From Alitta virens (taxonomy: Eukaryota > Annelida > Polychaeta > Phyllodocida > Nereididae): a stretch of 64,000 nt of DNA. Made by a program: the position numbers and the translations under genes. Where the stretch lies: NCBI GenBank assembly GCA_932294295.1, contig OW028577.1, positions 5,492,001 through 5,556,000 on the forward strand, written 5' to 3'. Position 1 is the stretch's first letter. Each line of letters opens with the position of its first letter. The notes under the pieces were generated by a model, which had not been told where the DNA came from, searched no databases, and saw only the letters and a list, made by a program, of their open reading frames with translations. Positions 1 through 12,393 of this stretch are shown here, in pieces.

Positions 1-45
1 ATTCACTTAATGGCTCTTTAACCAAGTGAACATGCGAAGTTCCAC

Positions 46-135
46 ATGCTTCTGTTTTCCAACATGAAAGCAAGTCTCATTCATTCTTGCATGCTTCTGT
101 TTTCCAACATGAATGCAAGTCTCATTCATTCTTGC
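46..135. repeat. 44-bp tandem duplication
   Basis: CATGCTTCTGTTTTCCAACA followed by TGAANGCAAGTCTCATTCAT occurs twice in tandem with one difference. Confidence 0.9.
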
Positions 136-370
136 TTAATACAAAACTAAACTGACGTATCCAATATCCATTCCTATCTGTAGAAATTGGCTGGCTTAGC
201 CTTATGATAAATAACCCCAAACATGGCATACCAAGATGCCCTCAATTAATAAAACAAACCACAGATGTGGAATGTCAGGGATACGGATATATAAACTTAA
301 CTGCATTTGTGGCTGGGATACGCTTGGTTATTAATTGCAATGGGATCTTTAGCTCACAGTAGTTTATATT

Positions 371-492
371 GACTCGGAAACAAATTCCAGGTGACATCAT
401 ATGAATCTTGAACTCCCATTGGCTGGGTGACTGCCTTAACCAATGAGAATTTTTGATTCACATGACGTTATCTGGAGTTTTGTTTCCAAGTC
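371..492. mobile_element. Palindromic MITE-like element, copy 1
   Basis: GACTCGGAAACAAATTCCAG at the left pairs with CTGGAGTTTTGTTTCCAAGTC at the right, forming one imperfect inverted repeat of about 122 bp. A second copy is at about 61004-61120. Both contain paired CCAAT-type motifs (CCCATTGGCT and CCAATGAGA) and a CRE-like ATGACGTNAT. Confidence 0.7.
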
Positions 493-1910
493 TATGGAAA
501 CTGCTGTAGTAGAATTGCAGATGGTAGGTTTTGATAAAGTTAATAGCAGATAGTGTGGGGTGTCAGTGGCAGTGCAGCTCATTAAAAAATGCATGCATTA
601 ACCAAATAAACAGATCAGTATCAAAGGGTATTGTTCTGTCAAAAATAGATAAATCGTGAAAGTCAATAAGAGATACATACAACATATGACATCTGCACAT
701 AGAACAAGAGCGTAACATAATGACCACATACTTTATGAGAAAATAAATATCAATCTCCAAACAATTTCATGTCATTTTTAAGTTATCATCAGAACTTCTG
801 CCTAAGTAAAGTTCACAAAAATATGAAACTAATGAAAAAAAGTAATTTAAGAATTGTCTCATTCAGTCTTTTGATAGTTTCCCTAATCAATCATCCCACA
901 TCCATCAGTGTAGAAATGTTGCATTATTCAGAGGGAAGCAAAGCAGTCCTGGCTGAGGATGAGCAATTATTGGAAATTCTAATAGAGGGGCCCATGCTTT
1001 ATTTTTGTTAAACGAATGTTCTTACTCTAATAGATTCCGGATTGAAATGGGCAGCTAACACACGAGCAATCTACAGTAAAAGACACAGCTAAGGAAGTTT
1101 CTTAAACTTACGTGAGGACAGCAAAGACTACACGTCTTAGGCATCATTGACTATTTAATTTGGACAGGTACTTCATTGTAGTGAAAAGTCAAAGCCATTT
1201 ATGACTACAGATCTACCATCACCTTCGGGTCTAAGAGCAAAACCATTTTCTTTTTCTAGCTTTTAAGGTCTTTTTTTTTTTAGCTGAAGTATTATCTGCC
1301 TGACATGGAGTTCATGTGACCAGCATCCAGCAGTAGACATAATTAATAAAATGATGACTCAGTCCACATCCAGTAAGCAAGTCTCTTTGAGCAAGTCATC
1401 ATTAGCTTATCTCATCCCCACAATAATTATTCATTTTCACAACTAATTGTTGACATGTGAATCAAATGGACACAGTTCTTGATAACATTAAAATGTCTGG
1501 TTAATTATTTTGACTCAACCATTAATTTATTCCGTCAGGCTTTGTTCTATACGTCACTCGGTTGCCTAATTTAGTGGTTCACACATTTTCACGTTGCCAA
1601 AAACCAACACACAATATCACGCTGGAATTCCTATTGTCTGTTTGACTTGATTGAGGCAATATTGCTTCTGTTTGAGTTTCTCAAAGTTCCCATAAAGTTG
1701 GCACAATGGGAGAAATTCAACCTGAGTGGCTGTTCCTTCCTTTGTGTAAGTTGTTTTCCGTTGCCCCATGGGGACACAAACTTGGATCCCTCTGTCAAAG
1801 TAGAAGAAAATTACTTTGTTGGCGGACAACAAAAAAGCACCAGGAAAGTTCATTTGTCATTCTCCTGCAGAGGAGAGGTCACGTGGACATCTCCTAATAT
1901 CCCACACATT

Positions 1911-2357
1911 GTGTTGTATTGTATTGTATTGTATTTTATTGTATTGTATTGTAGTGTATTTTAGTGTATTGTAGTGTATTGTATTGTATTGCAGTGCAGT
2001 GTATTGTATTGCAGTGTATTGTATTTGTATTTGTATTGTATTGTATTTCAGTGTATTGTATTGCAGTGTATTGTATTGTATTGTATATATTGTATTCTAT
2101 TGCAGTGTATTGCATTGTATTGCAGTGTATTGTATAGAATTGTATTGTATTTGTATTGTATTGTATTGCAGTGTATTGTATTGTATTGTATTTGTATTGT
2201 ATTGCAGTGTATTGTATTGTATTGTAGTGTATTGTAGTGTATTGTATTGTATTGAATTGTATTTGTATTGTATTGTATTGTATTGCAGTGTATGGTATTG
2301 TATTGTATTGTATTGTATTGTATTGTATTGTATTGTATTGTATTGTATTGTATTGTG
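1911..2357. repeat. (TTGTA)n pentanucleotide satellite
   Basis: About 450 bp of TATTG units with variants such as TGCAG and TGTAG. Apparent Tyr/Cys/Ile/Val-rich open frames across it are artefacts of the repeat. Confidence 0.97.
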
Positions 2358-2382
2358 CTGCATAAATTTACAGGCAGATGTA

Positions 2383-3707
2383 GGGGAAAATAAGGCGAAC
2401 TGGGCCGGCAGGAGAACTGGGCAACTCTTTCTGCAGCTAAAAGTAATGTTAATATAATTACTCTGAAATTGGGCACATTACTCCTAAGTGATCATAAGCG
2501 AAAGTCTGAAAGCAAGAATCATTTGAGATATTTCTTTTTCTGATAAAGTGAATTTCTTTCTTGTGTTAGTAAGTGAAATTTCCACTATGTATGCAATTGC
2601 TCATTGACAAACCAATAGAGGATAGATTACAAATAAACATATCGTTATAATCAACACATAATCAGAGAACAATCATGCAGCTGACATGTTGTTTTAGCCA
2701 TGTTGAAAAATAAGGTTGCCATTTCTTTCAAGCAACAGCTTTGGGGAAAACTGGGCCACCTCAGGTGGAGAGAACTGGGCCCCTCTTCTTTTTCCTCACT
2801 TTTTCTGCCTTGAACTTTCTTTACTTAATTTATGGTTTACACTACTAACAAGCTTTGCTTTTAAGTGTATTCCTGTAGGTTTTTTTTTATTTAAGTTGAC
2901 TTCTGGATATTTTTGATTTCTTTGCAAATAATGTTTGATATGATATGTTTGAAATTTCTGTATCATGCACCTACAAAATAATTCAATTTAATTAAAAAAC
3001 CCCAAGCTTACACTTTCAGAGTTTAAGTTAGTCAAACATAAATTTAGCAGGCATATTTCCCCTACATTAAATCATTAGTCAAAGGTCTGTAAAATCAAAT
3101 CAAAGTGATTTGCTGTTGTATTACAGCTAAAGTTAAGATATATTTAATGCTACATTTTTTGTATTACAAAAAAATCTATATATCCTGTAAACTTCACAAT
3201 GGAGCTTTGATTTGATTTTACAGAATTAGGCATCTTGCTGTTCAAATGTTACATTAATAAATTTAACCATGAAATGCTGTCTTTACACTGTACATAAAGC
3301 TTGAGGCTGAAATGAATGTAACTTTCAAAAATAATTTTTTTGGGCTTTTTTGTAAGCCAAATTTTCATATTAAAGTTCTGTTCTTTTAATGCCATCATGT
3401 TTGTTGATAACAAAAACATTAAATAATGGTTCAAGTTTGTTATTAACTGCATAAAGGGAGGAGCCCTGTTCTCCTGCCCTAATGGTCCAGTTCTCCTTAC
3501 TGGAGGGAGACCTAGAGCCACTTTTTTCAGAAATATAATTTTCTCTTTATACAGGAAATGGTTGAGAATATTTTGAAAAAGGCACTTAACATTATTAGAG
3601 GAATACTTATAGTATAACTTAAAATGGAAAAAAAAAGACTTTGCTCTATCACTTGAATCAGCAATAAATAAAATGTGATAAATGGCCCAGTTCTCCTTAC
3701 TTTCCCC
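2383..3707. mobile_element. Nonautonomous TA-flanked DNA transposon, 1.3 kb
   Basis: Terminal inverted repeats of 24 bp (GGGGAAAATAAGGCGAACTG at 2383 and the inverted GGCCCAGTTCTCCTTACTTT ending 3707) are flanked by TA on both sides (2381-2382, 3708-3709). The core GAGAACTGGGC/GCCCAGTTCTC recurs internally at about 2410, 2750, 3460 and 3490. No transposase frame is visible. TA targeting suggests a Tc1/mariner-superfamily relative; it inserted right at the edge of the (TTGTA)n array. Confidence 0.8.
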
Positions 3708-4557
3708 TAATGATAGAATGATAAGGCTGTGACTTCACACCATTACATTCACCTTATAGGCGGGGGCTTTTCAGATTTAGATGTCTTGCCTCAGCATGGA
3801 CACTAAATACAGTGGAACCCTGCTTTAAGACCACCTCACTCTGCATATGAAAGTAATCTTATTAACATGATTTCTTATGCATATATTGTTGTATGCATGC
3901 AAGACTCAGCTGGATTGAAACCCAACTTATGTGCAATTTCAATCAGAAAATGAGTGGGAAATGAGATCCTCTGATTGACTTCTTTAAAACTTTTCTTTCA
4001 AATTGATGCTGTTGCCATGGTAACCAACATGTTTTGCATGGAAAGATTTTGCCTACCCATCTTTTTTTAGTCGTTGCCACGAGGAGTGTTGCAAAAAAAC
4101 TTTTTGCATTTCATTTGAGCTAAAACTGAGAGCTGATGATATATATATACAATCTTACAGAAATGATGACTATTCCTTATATGGCTCAGATTGAGCTCAA
4201 GATTATTTCGCGGTTATATATTATAGGGGTTAATTCAAGACCAGCTGATCGATGGTTGTAAATTCGTATCTCAGATTGAGCACCTCTCATCAGTTCAAGC
4301 TCTGTTGTAAGATGTTTGTGTCAATCTTTATAGTTGGACAGTGCCTTGTCCTCATAGTATGTCATGTGACGAATAAATTACCCCATCCATGGGTAAGATA
4401 AAGTGATGTAAGGGTACTAGGGTAATATTAACGACGCCATGGCAGTCTGTCACTGAAGCTGAATTACTGTTAAAATTTAACCCTTCTCAAACTCCTGGAA
4501 AATTTTTTTTGCATAAACTTCATGCCTCACCATCCTGTGCTCTCAAATAACAATACA

Positions 4558-5052
4558 ATTCACTACACTACACTACACTAAACTATACTACACTGCACTA
4601 CACTAGCTGACACTACACTACACTACACTACACTACATTGCACTACACTAGCTTACACTACCCTACACTACATCACACTACACTACACTATAACACTATA
4701 CTACACTACACTACACTAGCTGACACTACACTACACCACACTACACTACACTACACTATAACACTATACTACACTACACTACACTAGCTGACACTACACC
4801 ACACTACACCACACTACACTACACTACACTAGCTTACACTACCCTACACTACATTACACTACACTACACTATAACACTATACAACACTACACTACACTAG
4901 CTGACACTACACTACACTACACTACACTAGATTACACTACACTACATTACATTACACTATACTACCTTACAGTAGCTTACACTACACAACACTACACCAT
5001 ATTACATTAATTACAGTACACTACACTACACTTCACTACACTACACTACACG
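4558..5052. repeat. (ACACT)n satellite with higher-order pattern
   Basis: About 495 bp of CACTA units. Blocks such as AGCTGACACTACACTAC and CTATAACACTATAC recur about every 95-100 bp, so a higher-order unit overlies the pentamer. Confidence 0.95.
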
Positions 5053-5692
5053 CTACTCCTGCCTCTTGCTTTGTGTTTGCAATCCCATCTCGCCAGTCAA
5101 TCATCGAGAACAGCAAGAACTTCCTCAGGAGGGTTGCGATTGTGTCAAACTGATCCTGACATATGTTCATACATAAAGGCAATATGCAGGAGATTACTAT
5201 TCAGTTCTGATAAGATCAATGATAAGGATGAGTGTGTGTACAGTGTACACTGTCTTCAGTAGAATACAAACCTTACTCTTTGAATAAGACCATGCATATG
5301 CCAGAGGCCATCTACCAACGTACTGACTGCTCCTACAAAATTAGTCATGTAGGACAAACCTTTTAGGGAAGATACAGTGCATGATATACATTTTATGTGT
5401 TCAGCGGTTCTTTAGTTGAACAGACCTACAGCAATACTTTATACTTCGCTACTTGCTACCAACAAAAAATACCTATAAATTTAGCTATAGCTTTCGGCAA
5501 GTATACCACGATGATTTATACATTGTTATATATTAATATATTGTTCATTTAAAGGACATTTTATCGCATTAATTGCAGATCATTTGTATGAGTATTGACA
5601 GAGATCACATTTACAATGTAGTTATTTACAATGTTGATGTTGATGCTTATGTGGAATTTCAGTTGAGAGTCATTTGTTTTGTTTCCTTCTAG

Positions 5693-6009
5693 GTACAGTT
5701 AGTTTCATAAAATGTGGTCAACTCTAGACAGCTGTAGCGACCTATTCCTGGCTGCAGCTATAACTGGCTAAAGCCAGCTGCTTCTGTCTAATTCTAGCTA
5801 ATCGCTGGCTTACACCTATCACCTCTGAAAAAATATAAATCTTGCTGAATGTAAGAATGTATCATAAATATGTAATTTTAGATCCAGCTTTGAGTAGCCG
5901 GTTTTATGCAGACAGTTCCATTTAGTCACAGTTAGCATCGCATAGCAGAAGTTGTCTAGCTTTGTCTAGTTACATTTTGTCAGGCCGTTTTTAATGAAAC
6001 TAACTGTAC
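5693..6009. mobile_element. MITE with GTACAGTTAGTTTCAT ends, copy 1
   Basis: Begins GTACAGTTAGTTTCATAAAA and ends TTAATGAAACTAACTGTAC, with CTAG on both sides as a likely target duplication. The interior is rich in pairing segments (CAGCTG, TAGCCAGCT). Related copies lie at 13181-13400 (one end lost) and 56359-56625. Confidence 0.8.
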
Positions 6010-6502
6010 CTAGTATGGCTGTATTGTAGGTTCTGTTTAGCCGCTTGCAGCTTTTTATAGCCTCTTGTATACTTGTGGGTAACCACAGTCAAATGTCCTG
6101 TCTGTGTATAGTGCTCTATCTTCTGTGCCATGAATGAAGATGATTCATTATCAGCACAATAGATAACAGCCTGAGCCAGAAAGCTCTGACTGCAGGGCAG
6201 CAATGGCAGAAAAAGTACATCAGGGTAGACACATACATTTGGAGACATAGAAGAAAACGATAATCGAATGTACACAAAACCGAGTGTCTGCACAAGTATC
6301 CAGTGACTGTTGTATTCAAGCAATACCATGAAGCTGTAAAAGGGACTTCGCGTTGCTAGTTATGAGGTCTAACTTCACTCAAACATCACTTAAACTTCAC
6401 TAGAATTTCACTAGAATTTCACTGGAATATCAAGGGAATTTCACTGGAATTTCATGTGAATTTTTCCGTTTTACTTAGAGACAATTAAAATAATTGGAAA
6501 TA

Positions 6503-7072
6503 GTTAACTCGAAATTAGCAGTCAGTTCACTCGAAATTAGCGCTCAGTTCACTCGAAATTAGCGCTCAGTTCACTTGAAATTAGCGCTCAGTTCACTTGA
6601 AATTAGCGCTCAGTTCACTTGAAATTAGCGCTCAGTTCACTTGAAATTAGCGCTCAGTTCACTTGAAATTAGCGCTCAGTTCACTTGAAATTAGCGCTCA
6701 GTTCACTTGAAATTAGCGCTCAGTTCACTCGAAATTAGCGCTCAGTTCACTCGAAATTAGCGCTCAGTTCACTTGAAATTAGCGCTCAGTTCACTTGAAA
6801 TTAGCGCTCAGTTCACTTGAAATTAGCGCTCAGTTCACTCGAAATTAGCGCTCAGTTCACTCGAAATTAGCGCTCAGTTCACTCGAAATTAGCGCTCAGT
6901 TCACTTGAAATTAGCGCTCAGTTCACTTGAAATTAGCGCTCAGTTCACTTGAAATTAGCGCTCAGTTCACTCGAAATTAGCGCTCAGTTCACTTGAAATT
7001 AGCGCTCAGTTCACTTGAAATTAGCGCTTAGTTCACTTGAAATTAGCGCTCAGTTCACTTGAAATTAGCGCG
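6503..7072. repeat. 22-bp tandem satellite, about 26 units
   Basis: Unit GTTCACTYGAAATTAGCGCT plus CA. Units differ almost only at one C/T position. Each unit contains the palindrome AGCGCT, and shorter degraded relatives (CACTAGAATTT) lie just upstream at 6390-6470. Confidence 0.97.
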
Positions 7073-9169
7073 CAATTTGCGCTCATTGCATACTTCAACC
7101 ACCCTAGCTGCAAGGGAGTATGACTTCAACATGCAATGTGATGTCTTATTTACAGATTCATCCAATACACACAGACTAGTTCTTCTTCTGAGACTCTGGC
7201 AGCAATGATAGACAACAACACACAATACAGTGGCAATTTTCCTTATCAAAACCTTTTTTACTGTACTTCAGGTACTAAAGGACTATCTTTTGATGAACAA
7301 CAAAGTCTCAATATTTTGCCATTTCGGTGCATTCCAAAGATTGTGGGCCCCAAGCCAAATAGATTAATAGGTTTCAAACAATAATAAGTTGACAGTCGAA
7401 TTGCTGTGAAATTCAATGGGTCTAAATTTCTCCAATGCATTGTTGTACATAAAAATTAAAGGCTCATTGGAGAAAGCTTTTAAGTCATTCTGGTTGCATA
7501 AAGGCTCAAATTGGTATTTTATGGAATGAAACAATGTTTTCTTAAGTCCGAACTAATTAAAGCAAAAACGCTTAGTTTCAAGCTTACATGAACTAGAATC
7601 CAGATTAATAACACTAGTTCCCACCGGATTTCCTAAATACACAATAGAAATAGAAACAGTAATATACTCTCAGGTATACTTTCATATGATGGAAATGCTT
7701 CTACCAAGTGAAATTTCTTGAGTTATGTGGAAAGCCAAAAACAAAACTGTAAGCTCTCATAAGCATTATCTATTTCCTGTGGAGATATATTGCTTGAATT
7801 TCTGATGAATTCTAGTTCATCCAAGGCTGAAGCACGTGGACTGCAAATCTGTCATGTTTATTTCGAAGATTACTTCTTGATTAAAAACATATTGTATATA
7901 GTTACTCAAAAATCACATAAACCTCTTCATATACCACGTTCCATCCAGTTAATACAATTTCTTGTGTCACATGGATTGACACACTTTTTTCCCTGTATTC
8001 CAACAGACCTAAACATTCAGAAAATTTGGTTTAAATTTACATAGCATGCCGTTTTAGTTCACACCTTTAATTGACATTTTATTTCTTATGTAATAATCCA
8101 GTTATATCATACGTGACTATTGTGTAACAAAATGTGGTAATATTGAACATATCAGAAAATTATGTTATTATGATAATTATTTCCCCACCCACAAGTACAC
8201 TAATTAAACCTAATTATATCCTATTAATATTTGTACTAACCTACTGCAGGGCAATTTTGGCAACTTTTAAGACAAAAGTGAAACTTAAGATTTTCGCAAC
8301 AATTGGTTTTCATCAAATAATATTTATATATTTTTAGTTCTTTTTTATAAATTTTCCTTATTTTTTATCCTTGACTATGTCTCTCTGGTATACGTAGCAT
8401 ATGGTTCTCCTGACTAATCACACATCTAGCCACATTGTGTATTCATTTTAATTATGTTTTTCTTTTTAATTCTGAAATGTAGCGAAATGCAACATTAGCC
8501 CCAGAATCTTATAGAAACACGACAACAAAACAATTAAAGCAGAAGGACTGAAACTTAAATTTAACCCTGCCAACCAGTTAAACAGTCCGTTTGGCTTGGG
8601 AACTTGATAAATAAACCTTCTCTTGAATTGTTCCTGTGTTTTTTTTCTTTTCTTTGTCTGCCTCTTCCTTGTAGCAGTGGTCACTTATCAGGGAGCAGCA
8701 GAGCTCAGGGGTCGATAGAGCTGTCCTTTTGAGTTCCACTTAGGACTGCTTGCTATGTCATCGGAATCAGAAAGAAAAGACAGTGTTTGTAATTGAGTCG
8801 TTGAACCTCTCATAGTTCATGTTTCAACCTGAGTCATCAGACGGAATCAAAACCGATTTTTTGACAACAAAAGAGAAACCCAGTATGCATAAGTTAAAAA
8901 TACAGAATAAGCAATAAGGAATTCTGCACCAGTGCAAAGTGCAGCAAGTGTGGTATGGAATTGACTATATTCATTCATTCAAAAAGGTATGGCCACAGAA
9001 GGCTTACTTTCTATTGTCTGAAATTAATCAATCATTGTTCTTAAAAGTACGAAAATGCGATGAAATGATAGCATTAATTGGGTAAATCTGTAATATGGGT
9101 GGACTCCCCCTCCCTCTCACCTCATCAATCAAGCCTCCCTAGTGGCAATAATTTGCATAAGAAGGCTGC
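7073..9169. other. Host intergenic DNA
   Basis: AT-rich. Only short frames. It contains the first copy of the dispersed repeat described at 8575-8815. Confidence 0.55.
8575..8815 (+). repeat. Dispersed repeat, copy 1 (second copy 24498-24735)
   Basis: Shares with 24498-24735 the start AGT..GTCCRTTTGGCTT, then GCAGTGGTCACTTATCAGGG and GCAGAGCTCAGGGGTCGATA, and the end AAAGACAGTGTTNGTAATTG. The middle 60 bp is nearly identical while the sides are diverged. No tRNA box A/B seen; the nature of the repeat is unknown. Confidence 0.8.
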
Positions 9170-9171
9170 AA

Positions 9172-9280
9172 TTTCCATATCTATCCATCTATCTATCTAT
9201 GCTTCTATCTATCCATATATCCATCTATCTATCCATCTGTCTATCCATCTATCCATCTATCCATCTATCTATCTATCCTT
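9172..9280. repeat. (CTAT/CCAT)n microsatellite
   Basis: Tetranucleotide run of ATCTATCTATC with CCAT and TGTC variants. Confidence 0.95.
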
Positions 9281-9282
9281 GG

Positions 9283-10178
9283 ATGAACTAGAGAAGGATT
9301 GGACACTTCGAAAGTAATAAAACAATATTCATTATGGGGTGATTTAAGAAGAGTCAAATTAATACCTTGATTCTTTGATTTTCACACTGCGCTACAGTGA
9401 GCACACCCCTCATCAGTGATGCCCTGCATCAGCAGCAATTAACTCCCTAAATTCCAAAGTCAAAGTTTTTTATTTCTTGTTTTACATCCTTGGAATCACT
9501 TCCAGTGAATGCCGCATGATCCAAGGATTCTAAAAGTATTTTTACTTAATTTCTAGGCCTAATATTAAGGTCGATATGGTCTAAAATTAGTCAAATTACA
9601 ACTACTTTTTTTTTCATATGCATATGCAATCTTAATCTCGCAATAACTCAAGAAGCCGTAAAGATCCATAGATGAGACCAGATCCAATTGAAAGTTATGT
9701 TATATGTGTCGAAATTTGTCGAACCATGGAGACACACACTGGTGGCTCCATGGTCGAACTGAGATACAGACCTTTAAAGATGCCTCATTTTTAGATGATG
9801 TGCACAGATGTGTCATGATATATTTGCCAAAATCTAGTTTTTCCCCCTTATATATGATTAATACAGAGTGCAACAATGTTCTAGTTCATGATCATGTCAC
9901 AGAGTCACTGTGAAAGTTTTGCTTTTGGTTGCATATATTTAACATATCAATGCGGATACTGCTAAATACAATAGGCAGCTCCCTAACTTTATATTAAATG
10001 ATGTAGTTTATATACACATTAAGTTTAAAATACAATAAAGAAAAAAATGTCAACTTTATATACATGGTTATAGAGGAAGACCTATGTATTAATACGTATT
10101 TAGCTCCCCTTTCCATTGTTTCCCCATGGAATCAGAGATGAAGTTTAGAAGTGTCCAATCCTTCTGTAGTTCATCCAA
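9283..10178 (+). mobile_element. Nonautonomous DNA transposon, copy 1
   Basis: Ends are inverted: TTGGATGAACTAGAGAAGGA on the left and TCCTTCTGTAGTTCATCCAA on the right, about 0.9 kb apart. The interior (about 9400-9700) is matched in inverse orientation at about 60360-60740, for example GAGCACANCCCTCATCAG, ATGATCCAAGGATTCTAAAA and ATAACTCAAGAAGC. Tetranucleotide repeats lie on both sides, so it inserted into a microsatellite. No coding frame. Confidence 0.7.
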
Positions 10179-10250
10179 GATCTATCTACGTATCTATGTA
10201 TCTATCTATCTATGTATCTAATATCTATCTATCTATCTATGTATCTAATA
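10175..10250. repeat. (GATA)n microsatellite, left half
   Basis: CTAT/GTAT tetranucleotides split by the MITE at 10251-10408 and resuming at 10409-10441. Confidence 0.9.
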
Positions 10251-10408
10251 CACAGGCATCACAATCGCCCTCTGGTGTAGCCCCCTCCCCCCCCCCCCCC
10301 CCGACCGCTGACTGCTATATATTGTAAGTATTAACAGTCAGCGGTCCGAGGGGGTGGGGGGGGGGGGGGGGCACCAGGCTACACCAGAGGCCGATTGTGA
10401 TGCCTGTG
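10251..10408. mobile_element. hAT-like MITE in a GATA microsatellite
   Basis: Long palindrome from CACAGGCATCACAATCG to CGATTGTGATGCCTGTG with a (C)n/(G)n stem and a short loop. It is flanked by 8-bp direct repeats ATCTAATA (10243-10250, 10409-10416), as hAT transposases make. Confidence 0.88.
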
Positions 10409-10439
10409 ATCTAATAACTATCTATCTATCTATCTATCT

Positions 10440-12302
10440 ATCGCGGTGATTGGAGTGTGTCCTTCTGACTAAGTTGACAGCTAGCAATTTCATGACAATG
10501 ATTCGAAGGTTAGCGTGAGCCTGACTTAAACCTTATCACAAACGATATCAAGGCTGATGTCAAATTGAAGCTCTTGAGCAAGCCATGAGAATCATATACT
10601 TGTCACTGTCATAAGACGTGGGTGGAACACACAGATTTGTAGTAAACAGCATAGGTGATGTCAATCTTTGCTGACATTATGTCAAAATTATGATGACCAA
10701 GACAAAAATACACCAGAACTCTATTTATAGCCCAGTTCCCACTTAGCTCCACTTATAGACGATTCTCCACTTCTCATTTAAAAAAAAACTTCGCAGTTTT
10801 TTCCTTTCCTCTTATTATTTTACAGGTGCTCATTTTTTAGCAATGCCTAGCGGAAACGGCTCTGATGACGTCACAGCCCCCTGGAGCGTCTTCAGTCGTG
10901 GCCTAGTGGTCACTGACTGCAAATTCTTGGGCAACCTATGGTCTGAATCATTGCTCGGTTATTTAAGGAAAAGCAGGGTGGTTCAGTGCCGATAAATTTG
11001 CCTCATACAGGTGCGTATATATTTCATAAAGTGACATTCCTTACAATCAGATGATTTCTTTGCCCAGGTGTCGCTTCAAATGTGGCGTCGGCATTCAATC
11101 GGATTTAGTTTTAATATGACTTTGTGATCAAAAGGTCACAACACGTGACAGGCACCAATGTGCTTGTATTAGCACAAAGTGTATTTAGCACTTAATTGTG
11201 ATGCGTATTTTCACTGAACAGCCCTGAATTCAGCAGGACATAAGTCTTTACTCTCCTCTTATTACTTATTTTACTTTTCAGACACAGTAGGTAATAACTA
11301 ACTGATTCCATAAATATAACTTTTTCAGAAAAATAACAAACATCAACTAAATGATAAAGTGTCAAATATACATTAAAATGCACTAAATATACTTCAGCCA
11401 ATCACAGCCAAGGGCGGGAACTTTTTCAGCCAATAGAATTGCAGTATTCTGTTTTAGCCACCTGGTGGAAATACAGAGAACCTTCCGTGAAAATCCACTA
11501 GTGCCAATAATGACAGTCCAGTCAACCCAAGATTCTAATCCAGGATGGACGCAGGAACACCAATAGACATATTGACATTATGATGAAGAAATAAATGTAC
11601 TAAGTGCCTAATTATGAATCACCACAAAAACAATTACATTCTTGTAATTTTGTCATTTTCGTAATGTTATGCACAAGGGAACAAGTTACTAGTAGGAAAA
11701 TGAAAGATTATTAAGAAAAAATTATAATATTACCCTTTTTATTTAAATGTGTACATAATTTGTTTTTGAAAAAGAAACAACTACTGATATAGGGTTAACT
11801 GCATTCAAAGAGATTATATGCAGCCTTTCAGTAATAATTCTTGATTTTCACGTGTCATATTCAGAAAATAATTTGTGTATAATATGATTTTAGTTTATCA
11901 AGTCACCTGCTGTCTTCATGCCTTGGGGAAATGTCACGGATTCCATGGTAACCATTTTTAGACGTTCACTAAGTTTTATCTTAGTCCAAGGATTTAAGTT
12001 GTTCAATACCAGATATCTCATTGCATATTGCTTTCTCTAGGACAGGGAATTGTCTAGGGGGCCAAAAGAAATAACTGAAAGGTGATGCATTTTTAATGCC
12101 AATATACTTAATGGAGATTTATTTAGGAAAAAGGACAGTTTAATGTTGCAGCCTTTTGACACTAGGCCATATTTGATGTCATAAAACGAAGGATTTATCC
12201 GATCTCCAGGAACTAGTAAGTGAAGGGTAGGATAAAAGATGTGATTTTTTACGATAAAGAGAATGGGAAGATAGAAAATGCAATTAAAAATTAATCTAGA
12301 CA
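10440..12302. other. Host intergenic DNA
   Basis: No supported gene. It includes GATTCTCC-type and low-complexity A/T stretches and short open frames without domains. Confidence 0.5.
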
Positions 12303-12393
12303 TCCAAGATAGCATTCCAAATCGGGCCAGCATCATTTCTATATCGGCCGCCGTCGTTACAACATCGTTTTGACATCGCCAACATCGTGCGGA
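12303..12393. mobile_element. Truncated MITE of the CCCAGATAGCATTCC family
   Basis: Matches 29512-29630 from AGATAGCATTCCAAATCGGG through ATCGCCAACATCGTG, but the right terminal repeat is missing. Confidence 0.75.

Larger units (their letters stand above)
1..1900. other. Host intergenic DNA
   Basis: AT-rich, apart from the tandem duplication and MITE listed separately. Short open frames (for example 769-1011 and 1647-1964) show no domain, signal or codon pattern that would support a gene. Confidence 0.6.

Noticed and set aside
769..1011. 80-codon + strand frame with a hydrophobic segment
   Set aside because: No homology pattern or splice context; typical of random AT-rich DNA.
1974..2476. 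Long open frames rich in Tyr, Cys, Ile and Asn
   Set aside because: They are translations of the (TTGTA)n satellite and have no non-repeat content.
4558..5052. Short regularly spaced units that could suggest a CRISPR-like array
   Set aside because: Simple CACTA pentamers with no unique spacers, in a eukaryotic context.
6503..7072. 22-bp repeats considered as a CRISPR array
   Set aside because: Units are directly contiguous, with no spacers between them.
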